Below, one piece after another: positions 44,749-57,620 of a stretch of 64,000 bases of DNA. Position numbers and translations under genes: made by a program. Numbering within the stretch: position 1 is the first letter of the stretch; each line of letters begins with the position of its first letter. Below the pieces are notes generated by a model that saw only the letters and a list, made by a program, of their open reading frames with translations, was not told where the DNA came from and made no database searches. Location: contig JACONQ010000016.1 of assembly GCA_014281115.1 (NCBI GenBank), positions 1,922,001 through 1,986,000 on the forward strand, read 5' to 3'. This stretch comes from Laburnicola sp. R22_1 (taxonomy: Eukaryota > Ascomycota > Dothideomycetes > Pleosporales > Didymosphaeriaceae).

Positions 44749-47700
44749 TTAAGAGTATAGATTTATAAGGTGTAGCTAGCTTATAAACTCGGCATGCTTC
44801 TGGCGGGATAGCATCTTAGTTATCCTATTAGCAGACATTCTATTAGTAGGTCGCCATTGGACGTTAAGTTGTCCTTGCTCTACTTCCTGGCGAATCCAAC
44901 TCTAGTGTATATTAACGTGCTTAAGCTTTGTTGCTAGCTTATCTTACTCCTTTGTAATAATTCTAACAGTCTGCTAGTTATTACACTAAATAGTTAGAGT
45001 TGTGTTTAGTGTTAAGGATAGGCTGCGGTATAAGCAAAGCTATTCCTCTATCTCTAAGCCTGTAAGAGAGAGCGCAAGTAGCTCTGCCTTAGTAGTAGAT
45101 TTAGTGACTGTACGCTGTAGGGTAGACTTCTAGTTAATAGTTATCCTAAACAGTTAGAAAATGTAGCCTTAGGAGCTGTGGCGAGTTTCTATATTATTAG
45201 CGAAAGCTGTATTAGATACTCTAAAGAAGATAGAGTTGTAATAGTCCTCTTCTGTAGTTATAAACTCCTAAATCCCTTCTTTAGCTGTATAAGCTTCTAG
45301 TGCATAGTACTAAGTCTCTAGGATGTGTTGCCACACTTTGCGAATAGACTCTATATAAGCTTGTCCAGGGTTAGTGAGATGTGAAGCGTGTATTACATAA
45401 GCGCGTGTTAGATCTGGGCGAGTAAACTGTATAAGGAACGCAAGATAACTAACAAGCTCCTAGTAAAGCTTTGTCTAGGCTGCGTTAGGTTCCTCTATAG
45501 ATGGCTCGAGATAGTTAACTGTCATTAGTACCTTGGCGCGGCGGCTGGTAGTTATTATACTATAGTTTGTGGTTACCTTATTAATATAGGCATCCTAGAG
45601 CAGCCAAAGTTTGTGGGCGGCAATGTCTCGTTCAACGCGTATACCTAAGAACCACTTAAGTAGACTAAGTCGCTTTAGTTAATAGTACTCGCTAAGCTTC
45701 TACTTAAACTACTAATGTAGCTTAGCGTTGCGAGGGTGATAAGCCATAATAATGTCGTTAATATAGACAAAAAGGATGAGCTATTTATTAGTGTATACAC
45801 ACAGGAAACCTGGCATAAGCTTTATCCCTAGTAACTATAGCGTTCTGCGGAGCTCCTTGTACTATAGTAGTGGTGACTCTTTTAACCTATAGAGAGCGCG
45901 AAGTATCTAGAGTAGTTCTCTATCTGCTTAAAATCCATCTGGCATTTGCGCGTAGAGTAGACGATTGAGTCTGGCGTTAAGAAAAGCTGTTGGTACGTTG
46001 TACTAAACTAGCGCTAGTCTAAAATAATTAGCAATAGCGGTAATTGCTCTAAATGTGCGTGCTGCTAGTGTGGCAGCGTAGGTGTCTCTATACGGCTGCT
46101 CGAGGTCACCTCAAAGCACTAGACGTGCCTTAAACTGTGAAAGAAAGCTGTCTTCGTCAAATTTGTACGTAAAAACCCACATTAGTAGTAACACTTTGGT
46201 GTTAGCACTTTCTGCTGTTTTTGCGGTTCTTGCAAAGCATCCTTTGCTCTATATGCTATAGTATTCTTCTTAACTAGCTTGTCGAAACTTAGCTCTATAC
46301 AGATAAGTCTCTAGGTCTTTCTAGGTCCTTAGTAGAGGCGGAACCTATAACTAATAAATTTTAATAACAGGCTGCAGTTTTAGCGCTATTAAAAAGGCGT
46401 GTAGGTAGTTATTAATGCGTATTCCATAGGAAATCGCGTGTGTCTAGTATCTGGTTACATCTATAAGGTCTTTAGCGCGCTACCGCTGTCGGCGTAAACC
46501 TGTAAGTATGTTTAACTTATTAATTTTAAGGTTTCTACGCCTTGGCGCGTTGTTGTTATGGCGATCAGGTATATAGCTAGGGATTTGGGTGATAGAGAGC
46601 TCTTCTAGTGTTGACTCTAGGTCTTACTCTATTAGGAGAACTTTAACCGGATTATTGTTGTTCTAATGCCTAGTTATATGAGGTAAAGGTGAACCTCTAG
46701 ATATAGGTGTGAGTAGCCTACCTCCCAAAAACAAGTCTTCTACATCCTTGTTAACTCTGTTAACCTCGTTAACCTTAGCTTTAGTAGCTCTATCCTCACC
46801 CCCTACCTGCTGCTCGCTGGCGGGAGCTACAGCTATAGGTACTATACGACTCTGCCTAAGCGTTATAAGCTCTTTAATGGCGATATTATTAGATTTAGCT
46901 TCTTCTAGAAAGGCAAGCAGCTCTATAACTTTTTTAATTACTAACTTAGCTGCGTAGCCATCTGGTTTCTTATAAAACCGCGTTGGCTTAAAAATAACGT
47001 CTCTTGCTCGAATTACTCTGTCCTTTGTTGGCAGCCAGATCCTAAAGATATTCGTTAAATTATAGCCTATAAGTTGGCTAATAAGTGCTCTAGACTCGAG
47101 CTTGTCGCCTCTTTTAACTAATAGGTTCCGGACGTACACTCGGCAGCCTATAGGGCGTAGGTGGTTTACCTTTGGCTTTAATCCCTATATAATCTCATAT
47201 GGAGTCTTTTAACCTAGCGCTTTAGTTAGTGTACGATTTAGTATGTATGCTGCTGTCTTGAGCAGCTCGTTTAATAATAATTTTGGCAGATTTCCTTTAA
47301 GTCTTATAGCTCGAGCTCGAATAACGATAATCTTGCCTGCTCTCTTAGCGAGGCCGTTCTACTTGTCTGCGTATTCTGCCTGCAGCTTGTATTAGATACC
47401 TAGCTTAGCGCAGAGCTCCTCTAATACGTTTAGTGTAACTCTATACCCTTAATTGTTGTTGGTCTTAATTGCGATAACGTCGCTATTAAAGATACGCTGT
47501 ATCTTACGAATCTTGCGGATAAGCCAGCAGCTTAGAAATGCCTTTGTACAGTGTGGAAAGCAATCTACTTCATGCCACTTACTATACTAGTCTACTATAT
47601 AACCTGCAACTCTGTTACTATTAAGATAAGAGTCTGCTTCTTAAGGTAGTAGCTAGATAAAGTCTATAGCAACGCGATAGAACTTTCTTTGTGCGAAGTC

Positions 47701-49600
47701 CTCCTACTATCTTCTAGAGACTTACTTTAAGAGCTTTGATTCGACATATATGCTATAGAAGTTACTGTCTCTACCTTCTACTCGCAAGCCTTTTATATAG
47801 TTAGCCAGCTTCTTAATTGCCTTCTTGCCAGGGTGACCCCAGGTGCTGTGGGCTGTCCTATAGTCGATTATATAATTAGGTCAAGGGTCCTTTAAAGGTT
47901 GGTAAGTAGTGCTAAAGAATAATAATAAGTGGGTTTCTGGGCGGCGGCTAGCATTAGCGTTAACTAGCTAGTGTCCGTCTTAGTACTCCAGGTATGCAAC
48001 TACGGATTTTCTGCTGACCTTGTATAGAAGGTCTTGTCCTAAGTTAAAGTGAATCCGACTTAAGCGACAGCGTGCTAAGCCTATAAGGCTTGTTAAGAAG
48101 CCTTTGACTAAAGCAACGTGCGTTAGGACTATAGCTAATAGGCCCTTAGGTGTCTTTACTATTAGTTTTATACTGCCCTATGCAGTAATTTTAATACGTC
48201 CTGTTCCTGCTCCTACAAAGTTGTTGGCACTAGCCTTATACTCTCTTATCTATCTAGGCCAAGACTTAGTATTAATAATGTAGGTGTTTAAACCAGGATT
48301 AAGTATAAATCAGTTACTTAATAAGTTGTAGCTGCTAACGTTATTAAGTGTAGATAGAGCTACCAGCTCCTTAGCGGGTTTAACGCCGTTGTTGAACAAC
48401 AGCTTCTTATTACGCTCGCTGCGCTTGTCGACTATAACAGCATTAGATTCCATATATCGCGCGGTGTAGGTGGATAGGTTTAAGGGAGGCTTTCTATTGT
48501 CAATAGTAACTGCAGACTTAGAGCTTAATTAAGTTGCCTTCTAGTCCTTTATAGCCTTCTCCACCCTCGTCTTTAAGCTCAGATCCTTAGCAAAAGCTAA
48601 TGCCACCTTCTTACTACCCTCCTTATTGTCGTATCCTTAGGGTTAGGAAGGAGCATCTAGATTTATTACCCAGCACTTAGACCAAGAGTGTTTATTGCCA
48701 CAGAGGCATACACTACTCTATAAAGGTTTGCTTTATAGTGTTTTTGTTAGCTTAGCTATCTCTAGCTCTGCCGCATGTGCACTAAAGCCCGTACTGATTA
48801 GGCGTGTGCGCTTTAAGTACGCTAAGAACTTGGCAACGTAGTCCTCCACTAATAGGACTGTTTCACCAAGCCTCTCCTTCTAGATTAGGTCTCGCAGACC
48901 TGCTATTCTGTATTCTGGGTCGAGTACCTTGTAGGCGACTAGGAAGTCTTCCTGCGCGCGAGAATCCTCCGTCTCTGCCAGCCTAATAGCCTTGCACTGG
49001 TTAGTAACCTTAACCTAACATCGAAGCCACTCTTTAACCTTCCTGCCCTTTAGCGGTGTCTAGAGATCCTTATACTTTGTTATTAAATCGCGGTGACGTG
49101 TCGCGTCTAATGGTGCAAGATGTTTCTTAAGGGTTGTAAGTCGTTTATGCGGCGTACCCTTGTCCTTAATCAGGTATATATAGTGTGCTGCTATTGTCTT
49201 ACTAATCTTAGAGTTGAATTCTGCTAGAGCCTTTAGCTAACGCTTATACTCTAGATCCTTCTTTTCCTATCTCTCGTACGCCTAATAGTAATCGGCTCGC
49301 TGCTTAGTATTTAGGCTGGCGTACGTAGTAGCCGTGCTGTCGTAGTCGCTAAGCTAAGGCTCTATCGGCTCCTTAAGCTGCGGTAGCTTGTCTGCTGCAA
49401 TATCTGGATTAACGTATTTCTAGAGTTAGTTCTTTTGCGCTGTATCCTTGCGGATGAATAGCCATTTGTGCTAATCTTCTAATCGACTAAGGACGATTGT
49501 CACTTAAGTGACGGCTGGATCTAACTTAGTTGTTATCGTGCTCGCAGGGTTGCTCCTACAATAAGACTGTGGTGTCCTTAGTAGGGTAATTGCTTAGGTA
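44749..49600 (-). pseudogene. Copia-3 gag-pol polyprotein, RIP-inactivated
   Basis: Minus-strand frame with TAG/TAA stops. The Gag zinc-finger-like motif is CLCGNKHSWSKCW (about 48690). The protease region is near 48300. The pre-integrase part reads DYRTAHSTWGHPGKKAIKKL (about 47840). The integrase core has HEVDCFPHCTKAFLSCWL and IAIKTNNNQGYR (catalytic Asp changed to Asn). The best-preserved stretch (47139-46663) covers VYVRNLLVKRGDKLESRALI and RVIRARDVIFKPTRFY. RT has LILFVYINDIIMAYHP near 45780 (YxDD now YIND). RNase H ends with HVNIHQSWIRQEV and TKMLSRQKHAEFI. The end is set near 44749. Confidence 0.87.
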
Positions 49601-49632
49601 ATTGAGGCCCTGTCGCAATCCGGGCTTATAAC

Positions 49633-49816
49633 TGTAGCGGTTGTAGCTGAAAGGCGAAAGTCGAGGCAACACTTATTGTATTAAATATGAGTAGTACCTA
49701 GGATATATACTAATAGGCAATCTAGGCAGTAGTGAACAAGTGTAGGCAGCAATGAACTAGTACAGGCAACAGTAGATCTGTAGGCAGCAACTCCAAACTT
49801 ACCCACTACCGTTACA
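49633..49816 (-). repeat. Copia-3 5' LTR
   Basis: 184 bp, TGTAGCGG to CCGTTACA on the plus strand, followed by target copy ACATA. Confidence 0.95.
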
Positions 49817-49821
49817 ACATA

Positions 49822-52361
49822 GCTTCCTTAGCTACTTGGGATAGTGCTAGGAGCTCTGCCTTAGTTGTTAAAGTGGTAACTATGTCCTGCTTATTGGCTC
49901 GCTAGGCGATAAGACCGCCAAATAGTTTAATTGCGTACCCTTAAAAACTCTTTCTATCCATTGTGTTATCTGCAAACAATGCGTCGCTAACTATAATAAG
50001 ACTATTATCTCCTCTAAACTCTAGGGCGTATGTTTATGTAGAGTGTAGGTATAAGAGAACGCGGTTAGTCGCTTATTAATATATTAGGCTTAGATTAGTA
50101 AGGAAGCGGGCAAGTTATAAGATAGTAAATACAACGTTAGGGCGTGTATTTACCGCTACAAAGAGTAGGGAGCTAATTTTGCGTTAGTATAGGTTGATCT
50201 CTCTATGTGTTACGAGGTCTATGCGGCCAGTAAGCTCTATTTGAGCCATTGGGGTATTGTGGCGAAGGTTATAATTAGTTGCAAGTTAGACGATTTTGTT
50301 AATATACGCGGCTTGCGATAGCTATATCTTCTACTAGGTTCAGTCTCTTATTACCTCTATTCTAAGGAACTATCTTAAATCCCCTCCTCCTATTAGGCTG
50401 TATTTCTTCTGGAGATCCTTTACGACCTGGTCTGCTAGTGTACGGTTTCGTGGGTGATACGCGAGAATAATATTATTAACGTAGAAGAAGATAAACACCC
50501 CTTTTCGTACCATGCAACATAGTTCGTGTGGAACTATAGAGAAACCAAGCTCTGTGAGGTAGGCGGTGAAGTCCCTTTGCCATAGTAAGGGTGAGATCCG
50601 CAGGCCATACAGCGCCTTTTAAAGCTGAAGTATCGTGCCTAGACGTGCATACCCGCGTGGCATTCGTATGTAGATAACACGATTAATTAATGCATGTACG
50701 AAAGCGTTGGTCACGTTGTACTGCTTTAGCTCTAGGTTAAACTAAGCAGCAATAGCTATTAGCATTCTAAACGATCTTCCTGCGAGTGTGGCGGCATAGG
50801 TCTCTTAGGCGGTAACATTGTTCTATTAATTGCCTTAGATAACTAGCCTTGCCTTACACTTCTAGAAGTGGTAGTGCTAATCGAGCTTGTAGGTGTATAC
50901 CCACATTAAATCCAGTATCTAGATCCCTTCTTATCTTGCCTAAATAGTAGGCACCTTAGTCTATAACTTTATTCGTTTATAGCTATTAAGGTGTTCTTCC
51001 TTAGCTTTCTTAAAGAGCATATAGAGTAGGTGCGTAGGCTTAAGCCCGTTTGGAGGAGGTGCTAGTAACAGTTCGCTATAATAAGGCTAATAGCCTTTTA
51101 TTATTATGCGTTTAATGCTTGCGTTATCTAGTTTCTTCCCCTCTACTTTACAAACGTAACCTGCTTTAGTACTAACTATAAAGGCTGCAGCCTATAGTAT
51201 AGTGGCTTTCGCTTCACTAGGTAAGGAACTAAGTGGAGATTAGAGTCTGTCCAGATCGTGAGAGAGGGGCAACTGGGGATCAACTAGCTTTCCTTCCTCT
51301 TTACGCAGAAGGGCTCTCTCAACAGGCTGTATTCCTCTAGGGCGAGGCAGGGCTAGATCTAGCTCCTAATTATCTCTAGCGCTAGGCAGCGAGTTAGGGC
51401 ACTGCTCGTATCTATCTAAGCTCATTAGTTGCGCCAATAAGGCTGCTAGTGGTGGTGTACTTAGCGGCGTCAGGTAGGGTATAACCTTCCTCCCACGCTC
51501 GTCGTACTGGGGTGTCCCCACTTGCTTAGAAGGAGAGTTGTCCGTCGCTTCATCCTCATAGAACCTGCTTATAGCATTGTTCTGTTGTAATAGTAAAGGC
51601 GGTAGCTCTATTATCCTAATCCAAGTTGCAATTTCTTTAAGGGTACTGTGCATAAGATTGTCTATAATATATTTTATATCTCTATTAAAGATGCTATCTT
51701 TATCAAACACTATGTCGCGGGTGCTAATAACCTTGCCTATTAACAGTATCCATATCCTAAAGATGTTTAAGAAAACGTAACCCACTAAGTATCCAATCCA
51801 TGCCTTTGGGTTAAGTCTTTGTAGACATCCTTTGCCACACTTTATATTATCTATTATGGCAAAGGCCTTACAACTATATACTTGTAGATGGGATTAGTTT
51901 AGTTTGCGTGGAGACGTGACTATTCTATTTTAAAAGGCGACAGCGGTAAAGAACGCTTTGTAGGGCGTCTTCTAGCGATTCAAATACTTAGGTATTCGAT
52001 TGTATAGGTATACAGCGGTTTAAGTCACTTTAGGCCATACTTCCTATAGTAGATTCGCGTTAAGGCGCATTGCACGAGCTTTCTCCTTTACCACACCCCC
52101 TGAGCGTTCAGCTCCGCTGTTTTGGGCTTGGGTATTAGGTGCTAAGGGCTCAACTGCTATACCTTGCTCGTCCCTCCACCTCTGGGCTTCGGCTAAGCGA
52201 AACGTCTCATTATTAGTCTTAATAACTTTAACCATAATCCCAAATTAGTTCTTTATAAATATAATAAATGTTTAAAGGGTTTTAATAATTAATCTGGCAG
52301 GTTAGTTGTCTTTAAAATAGAAATCCCATAGCATACTAGTAACTCTGCACATGATTAGCAT
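49822..52361 (-). pseudogene. Copia-2 integrase core, RT and RNase H
   Basis: Minus-strand frame. It opens with LIMCRVTSMLWDFYFKDN (about 52358-52305), continues IKNQFG-like sequence and MVKVIKTNNETF with QAQNSGAERSGGVVKEKARAM (52235-52044), the end of the integrase core. The open stretch 51785-51366 begins with the NIFRIWI...VISTRDIVF linker block. RT follows at about 51200-50400, with FFYVNNIILAYHP (YVDD now YVNN, near 50480). RNase H follows to TTLTTKAELLALSQVAKEA at 49822, where Copia-3 interrupts it. Stops are TAG/TAA. Confidence 0.85.
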
Positions 52362-55300
52362 TTGGCGCAAGGACCAAAAGCTCGGGGTCCCTAACTCTAT
52401 TATTCTAGAGGTACATAACTATAAGATCCTTGTATAATGCCAGATCTTTATATAGGGCATATAGGCTAGATTTCCTATTATTATTCCTATAATATGCTTT
52501 AATAGCTTTCTCGCAACCTAATATGTCTATGTAGGACTGCCACTTAGAGTTAGCGTTCTACTTAGGAGAGTTTTTATACTAGACTCTATATATAAGTAGC
52601 TTCTTATTGCCTATTAAAGGATTTTTATAATAATAGGAAACCTTACTATTAATTATAAAGTTAACGTAGTAGTCCTACAACCCTACTAGTAGGGTAATAG
52701 GCGCGTCTATCGCGACTATACCCTTCTTATTAAAAAGCTAGACAGTATTAGGGGCATTATATAACAGCCAGGCGTAAAACCATAGGTGTATATTATAGTA
52801 ACTTGTAGAAAGCTCTAACTAGTACGTATAGTCGCAAAAGACCTCTGCAATAGGAAACAGCCTAAATTCTTAACGTCTAGACCTTTATTAGGATAAAGAG
52901 ACGAAATATTACGCGCGTCTAAATAAACCATATTTCTAATAGTATATACTAGTGCAGGTTGTCGACTCTTATTTGCGTAAAACTCTATTTTTAATTAGGC
53001 CTAGATTAGATTTTTATTTATAAAGTGTATAACGTCTTTAATGCAATAAACTATTTGCTAGGCGTTCTTACGTTGTAACTTCTTATAATAGTCTATTACC
53101 ATAACTAGGGTAATGGGTTTAAAGCCCCATTATAGCAAGTAGCCCTTAGTTGCAAGTAATGGCGCAACTTAAGTAGATATATTTTCTTTATAATTCGTGG
53201 CGAGTTACGTAATAGGCAACTAGTTAATCTAGTCATTCTGTGTATAATTAATATAACAACGCAAATACGCCTTTAGGACAGTATTTATAATTTCTGTCTA
53301 CCTATTATCCTCTAGATAAAAAGCCGTTATAAGCGCGGGTTGCGTACCCACCTATCTATAGAGCTTCCTTTAAAAGTAGGATATAAACTAGGCGTTATAG
53401 TTAAAGATAATAGTATTGGGAAACCTCTCCTCGCGCCATACGTACTTAATAAAGGCTCTGATAATAAGCTTAATATCTAGTAATAAAAGCGCAATATACT
53501 TATATTGCTTAGATAGGCAATTAACTACTACTATAATATAATAATAGGTGACTTCGCCGCGCGTGTAATTTGGCAACAGAGTAATAAAATTAATAGAGAT
53601 ATCTTTTTAGAAACGCTTTAGCACTAGTAGTAAGCAAAGAAGTTCTTGCTTCTATTTCTTAAACAGCTTTAAGTAGTAGTAGGTAACATAATCGCGTGTA
53701 TAATAAGCAACTATATCTATTATGCCAGACTAGTAATAGTGCTGGCTAACCTTATAGTACGTTTCTCTTTTCCCTATATGTTCTGCCCCTAAGGGTTTAT
53801 AACATAACTGTACAATATCTATATAGAGAATATTATTAAAGGGAACAAAAATTCGTTTTTAAAAAAAAACCAAACTATTAGTGATATTATAGTCTTATAA
53901 TTTTATCTTAATATTATGGTTATGTATTACCGCTGCTAGAAGACGTCGCATACCCTATTGCTTTGCCGCAATAATTTATTATAGAATGGGATGTCTAGTA
54001 GTTACCTATTTTAACTAGTCTATTATACTAACATAACTCTATATAAAGAGATTCTTACTTAGTAACTCTACTTATTCTAGCAAAGTGGCCTTACGACTCT
54101 CCAGAGAGCTATTGTTAACTATTCTATCTTTAATAGGTTCCTTTTTACTAAGATAGTATAACCTTACAGCGAGGCTAACTACTAACTTCTTTATTCCTAC
54201 TAGTATTTGTGTAAGATAAGTAGCGTGCAACGCTTCTTTAGTAGAACGCTTTATAAGTAGTGTAACTATCTTTAAAATAGGTTTAAATGTGACTGCTAGT
54301 GGGGTAGGTTTAATATAGTTAGGCGTAAGGATTATTTGCGCTTAGTGTTAAAGATAATTGTCTAGTATATTGCGTGGCAAGTTACTCGGAAAATAGATAA
54401 GAGAATTGGGCTTTGTACTCTATCTACCTGGCTAGTAAGTAATTTTAAAGTTAAACTTAGAGAGGAATTTCGCCTAGCGAGCCTAATAATAGTTTAACTA
54501 TTTTGTGGTTATAAACCACTCTAGTGCTTTGTAGTCTAATATTATATTAATAAGTAACTTGTTAAATAGCTCGAGTCGCTAGTCTTTAAAAGCCTTAATA
54601 ATTATAAGAAGTTTCTTATTATAAATTGCGTAGTTGCACTCCGCTAGTATTATTTTTATAGACATAAAGGCGATAGAACGCAGGACGCCCTTATACATCT
54701 AAGATAAGACTGTGGCGATAACAAAGTCTAACACGTCTATTTTAACCTATGTCTCTAGGTCTAAGTTAAAATGTATTAGGATTGGGGCTATTATAAACAC
54801 GTTCTTAAGCTGCTTAAATGCTTTGGCGGCGGGGCCTTATAGGTTAAGAGGGAACTTTGCAGAAGTCTCTTTATGGGTTAGGTCTATTAGCGCTCTTACT
54901 AAGCTTAAATAGCCAATAATAAATCGCCTATAAAAGTTCGTAAATTCTAGAAATAACTGCACCTTACGCACGTTAGTGGGGAGCTGCCATTTAGTTATAA
55001 CGCGGATCTTAGCGGGATCTATCTTAATACTGTCGATAGTAAGGATAAGTTCTAGATATTTAATCTTCTTAACCGCGAACTCGCACTTGTTAATACTAAG
55101 GTATAGCCTAGCCTTTTTTAAGCGTTAATAGACTCTGCGAACGTAGTTCTTATGTTTAACTAACGTCTTACTAAAGACTAGGACGTTATTAATATATGCT
55201 AAATAAAATTTATCTAGGTATTCCCATAGCGTCTTATTAATATAAGACTAGAAAGTCGCTAGTGCATTGCATAATCTAAAAGACATAATAAGGTATTTAA

Positions 55301-57618
55301 ATAATCCATACTATATTATAAAGGCTATTTTATATTCGTCTCTATCCTTAATACACACCTTATAGAAGGCCGCGATAATATTAAGGACGCTAAACTACTA
55401 CACCCTAGATAGTTAGGAGAGCGTCTTATGGATATTAGGTGACGCATTCTTATTTTTTACTATAGTAGTGTTTAGCTAATAATAGTTAACACAGATACGT
55501 AGGCCTCTATTAGGCTTCTTAATAACTAGTACTAGAGCTATAAAATCTAAGGTGCTGTGTTGCACCTTACCTGTACTAAGCTTTTTATTAATATACGCCT
55601 TTATTGCCAGAGCCTTCTTTTTACTTATATTATATAGCCGAGTAGTAGAGTGCTTTGCCCTAGGTTCTAAGTTAATTTTATAGTCTACTCCAGACTAATA
55701 AGGTAGGAGCTAGTCTTCTAGCACTATAAAAGCCCTCTACTTGTTCTAAAGCCAGGTAGGTAGTAACTTTAGTATCTTCTTCTTTATCTTATTAGATTAA
55801 TTTATCTTCTAATAAAACTTATTAAAGTCTTCTTAAGTTAAAGCTACAAGATTAACACAAAATAGCTGCGTAAACATAGCCTTAATATTAGCGGCGTTAT
55901 TTAACTCACTCTTATTATTAACCCCGCTAAGCTCCTTAAGTCGCTGCATATATTCGGGATATAGTCAAGTAGCGTAGTAGTCGGCCTTAAGGGCCATAAG
56001 TGAAGCGGCGTATCTAGAGACAACTTTAATATCCATTCTAGTATACGTAGGGTGCGGTATTCTTAGTTTAGACAACTATTATTAATAACCCTTACTAGTA
56101 ACAATGACTAAGAGCCCTTTTATATAGTAGTTACTTATACAATAGGGCTTATTAAAGGTTATAGTCTTATCTTTCTAATTAGTATTCGGTTTGTGGGCAC
56201 TTAACTATAATATGCTAAAGATAATATTGTATCCTAATATATTAACGTATACTAACTTCTTAAAGAAGTGGTCCCTATAGTATATAGGCAATACTACAGC
56301 CTTTATAAGTACTTATTTTATAATGCTATTACTAAGACGTAGGCAAATAGGCTTCTTAAGCAAGACTATGTGGAGTCTATAATAAGTGACGCAGTTTTTA
56401 CTCACGCACGTGTTTGTTACGCCCAAATCTATAAGACTATTAATAGTAATTCTGCCTCTATTAGCAGTCTAGAGCTAACACTTAAAGATAAATTATACCC
56501 TATATATTAGTGGTGTATTCTTATTAAGCGAGTTTGCGCGGAGTTTAATAACCTGCTATAACTATAATAACTATTAAGTTAGCTATAGCTTTAGCTCTTT
56601 AATCTTATATAAAAGTTTCAGTAATAACTCTTAAGGTTCCTGCTAACAACTTTTAATAGGGATATCTAGTTTTTCGACAGGTCGGCTTTAGTTAACGCGG
56701 TAAGAGCTAATAATAAAGGTTAGATATTAACCGTAGTAAGGCCTACGTTAATAAGGGCCTTAATCTTGTTGGCTAGTTGCTGCGGTTTACCCTTGTATAA
56801 AGCGTTCTTATCCTTATAATAGTGGCCTTTCTTGCCATATTTAATGCAGCGTCCTTTGTCTATTAGTAACTTAACCTAGGTATTAATATAACCGGAAATA
56901 TTGCCACTAGTATTATTACTTCTATTGCGATCGCCTCCCCTACTACAATTGCCTTAATTGTTATTATTATTGCCCTACTGCTGCGCAGGGTCCTGCAGCT
57001 TCAAGATTATGGCCTAATAACGTATCTGTTCGATAAATAATAACTATAAGTTCGAGTTTAACTATTGCTTATCGGCCTCTAACTATAATAGTTTTAAGAG
57101 TTAGATGGCAGTAATAATTTTCTGCTAATTAGAAACGTTAATAGGTGTAGTTATAATCTTAAATTGGGATAGCCATCCTTTAAAGCTTTCGCAGTCTCTA
57201 ATCTTTAACTGGTTGCCCTATATGGCTGCGTACGCCTTACCTATAGAATCTGCTGCCACGTAGCTGCAGTCTAATATATTAAAAATGTCTTTAGTAGACT
57301 AAAAGGCACTAGACTTGTTAAAGCTTATATAATGCTCTAAGTATTAATACGCCACATTAAGGGTGTAATTAAAAATAAACTCTATCTTAGCGTGTTTAGT
57401 TATAAAGACATAGTTGTACGCGCTTAGGTATAAGTATATAGAACTCTTCTATAGTTTATAATTCTTATAGTTGTCTAAGCCTTTAAACTTATTAGGCTTA
57501 TAAAGATAATGGCTAGAAGTCTAACTAATACCTATTAATGCGGACGTTAACTAGCCACTAGGCGTATTAGCACAAGCGGTATGGCTAGTATTTATAGTAG
57601 GTATTATAGGTTATAGGA
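52362..57618 (-). pseudogene. Gypsy-3 gag end and pol
   Basis: Minus-strand frame full of TAG/TAA. The gag zinc knuckle relic CIKYGKKGHYYKDK lies near 56850. RT contains FYLAYINNVLVFSKTLVKHK near 55190 (YIDD changed to YINN). RNase H follows, then the integrase with ITIVVVNCLSK-like and YVWREERFPNTIIF blocks (53576-53388). The C-terminus reads LLIYRVQYKNSP-like and WQSYIDILGCEKAI (about 52600-52500), a chromodomain-like pattern. At 52362 the similarity ends at the edge of Copia-2. Confidence 0.78.
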
Positions 57619-57620
57619 TA

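Larger units (their letters stand above)
44495..49816 (-). mobile_element. Copia-3: complete Ty1/Copia LTR retrotransposon nested in Copia-2
   Basis: 5322 bp with 184-bp LTRs (44495-44678 and 49633-49816) and a perfect 5-bp target duplication ACATA (44490-44494 and 49817-49821). The LTR ends are TGTAGCGG and CCGTTACA; in the 3' copy TG has become TA by RIP. It holds one gag-pol frame on the minus strand. Confidence 0.95.
43832..52361 (-). mobile_element. Copia-2, 3' segment (integrase core to 3' LTR), interrupted by Copia-3
   Basis: Copia-2 sequence at 52361-49822 and 44494-43832, minus strand; 44495-49816 is a nested Copia-3. It starts, reading on the minus strand, at the integrase core exactly where the plus-strand 5' segment stops at 39215, and ends with the LTR. 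Confidence 0.87.

Noticed and set aside
48804..48986. 60-codon plus-strand open frame
   Set aside because: Antisense to Copia-3 gag; shadow frame.
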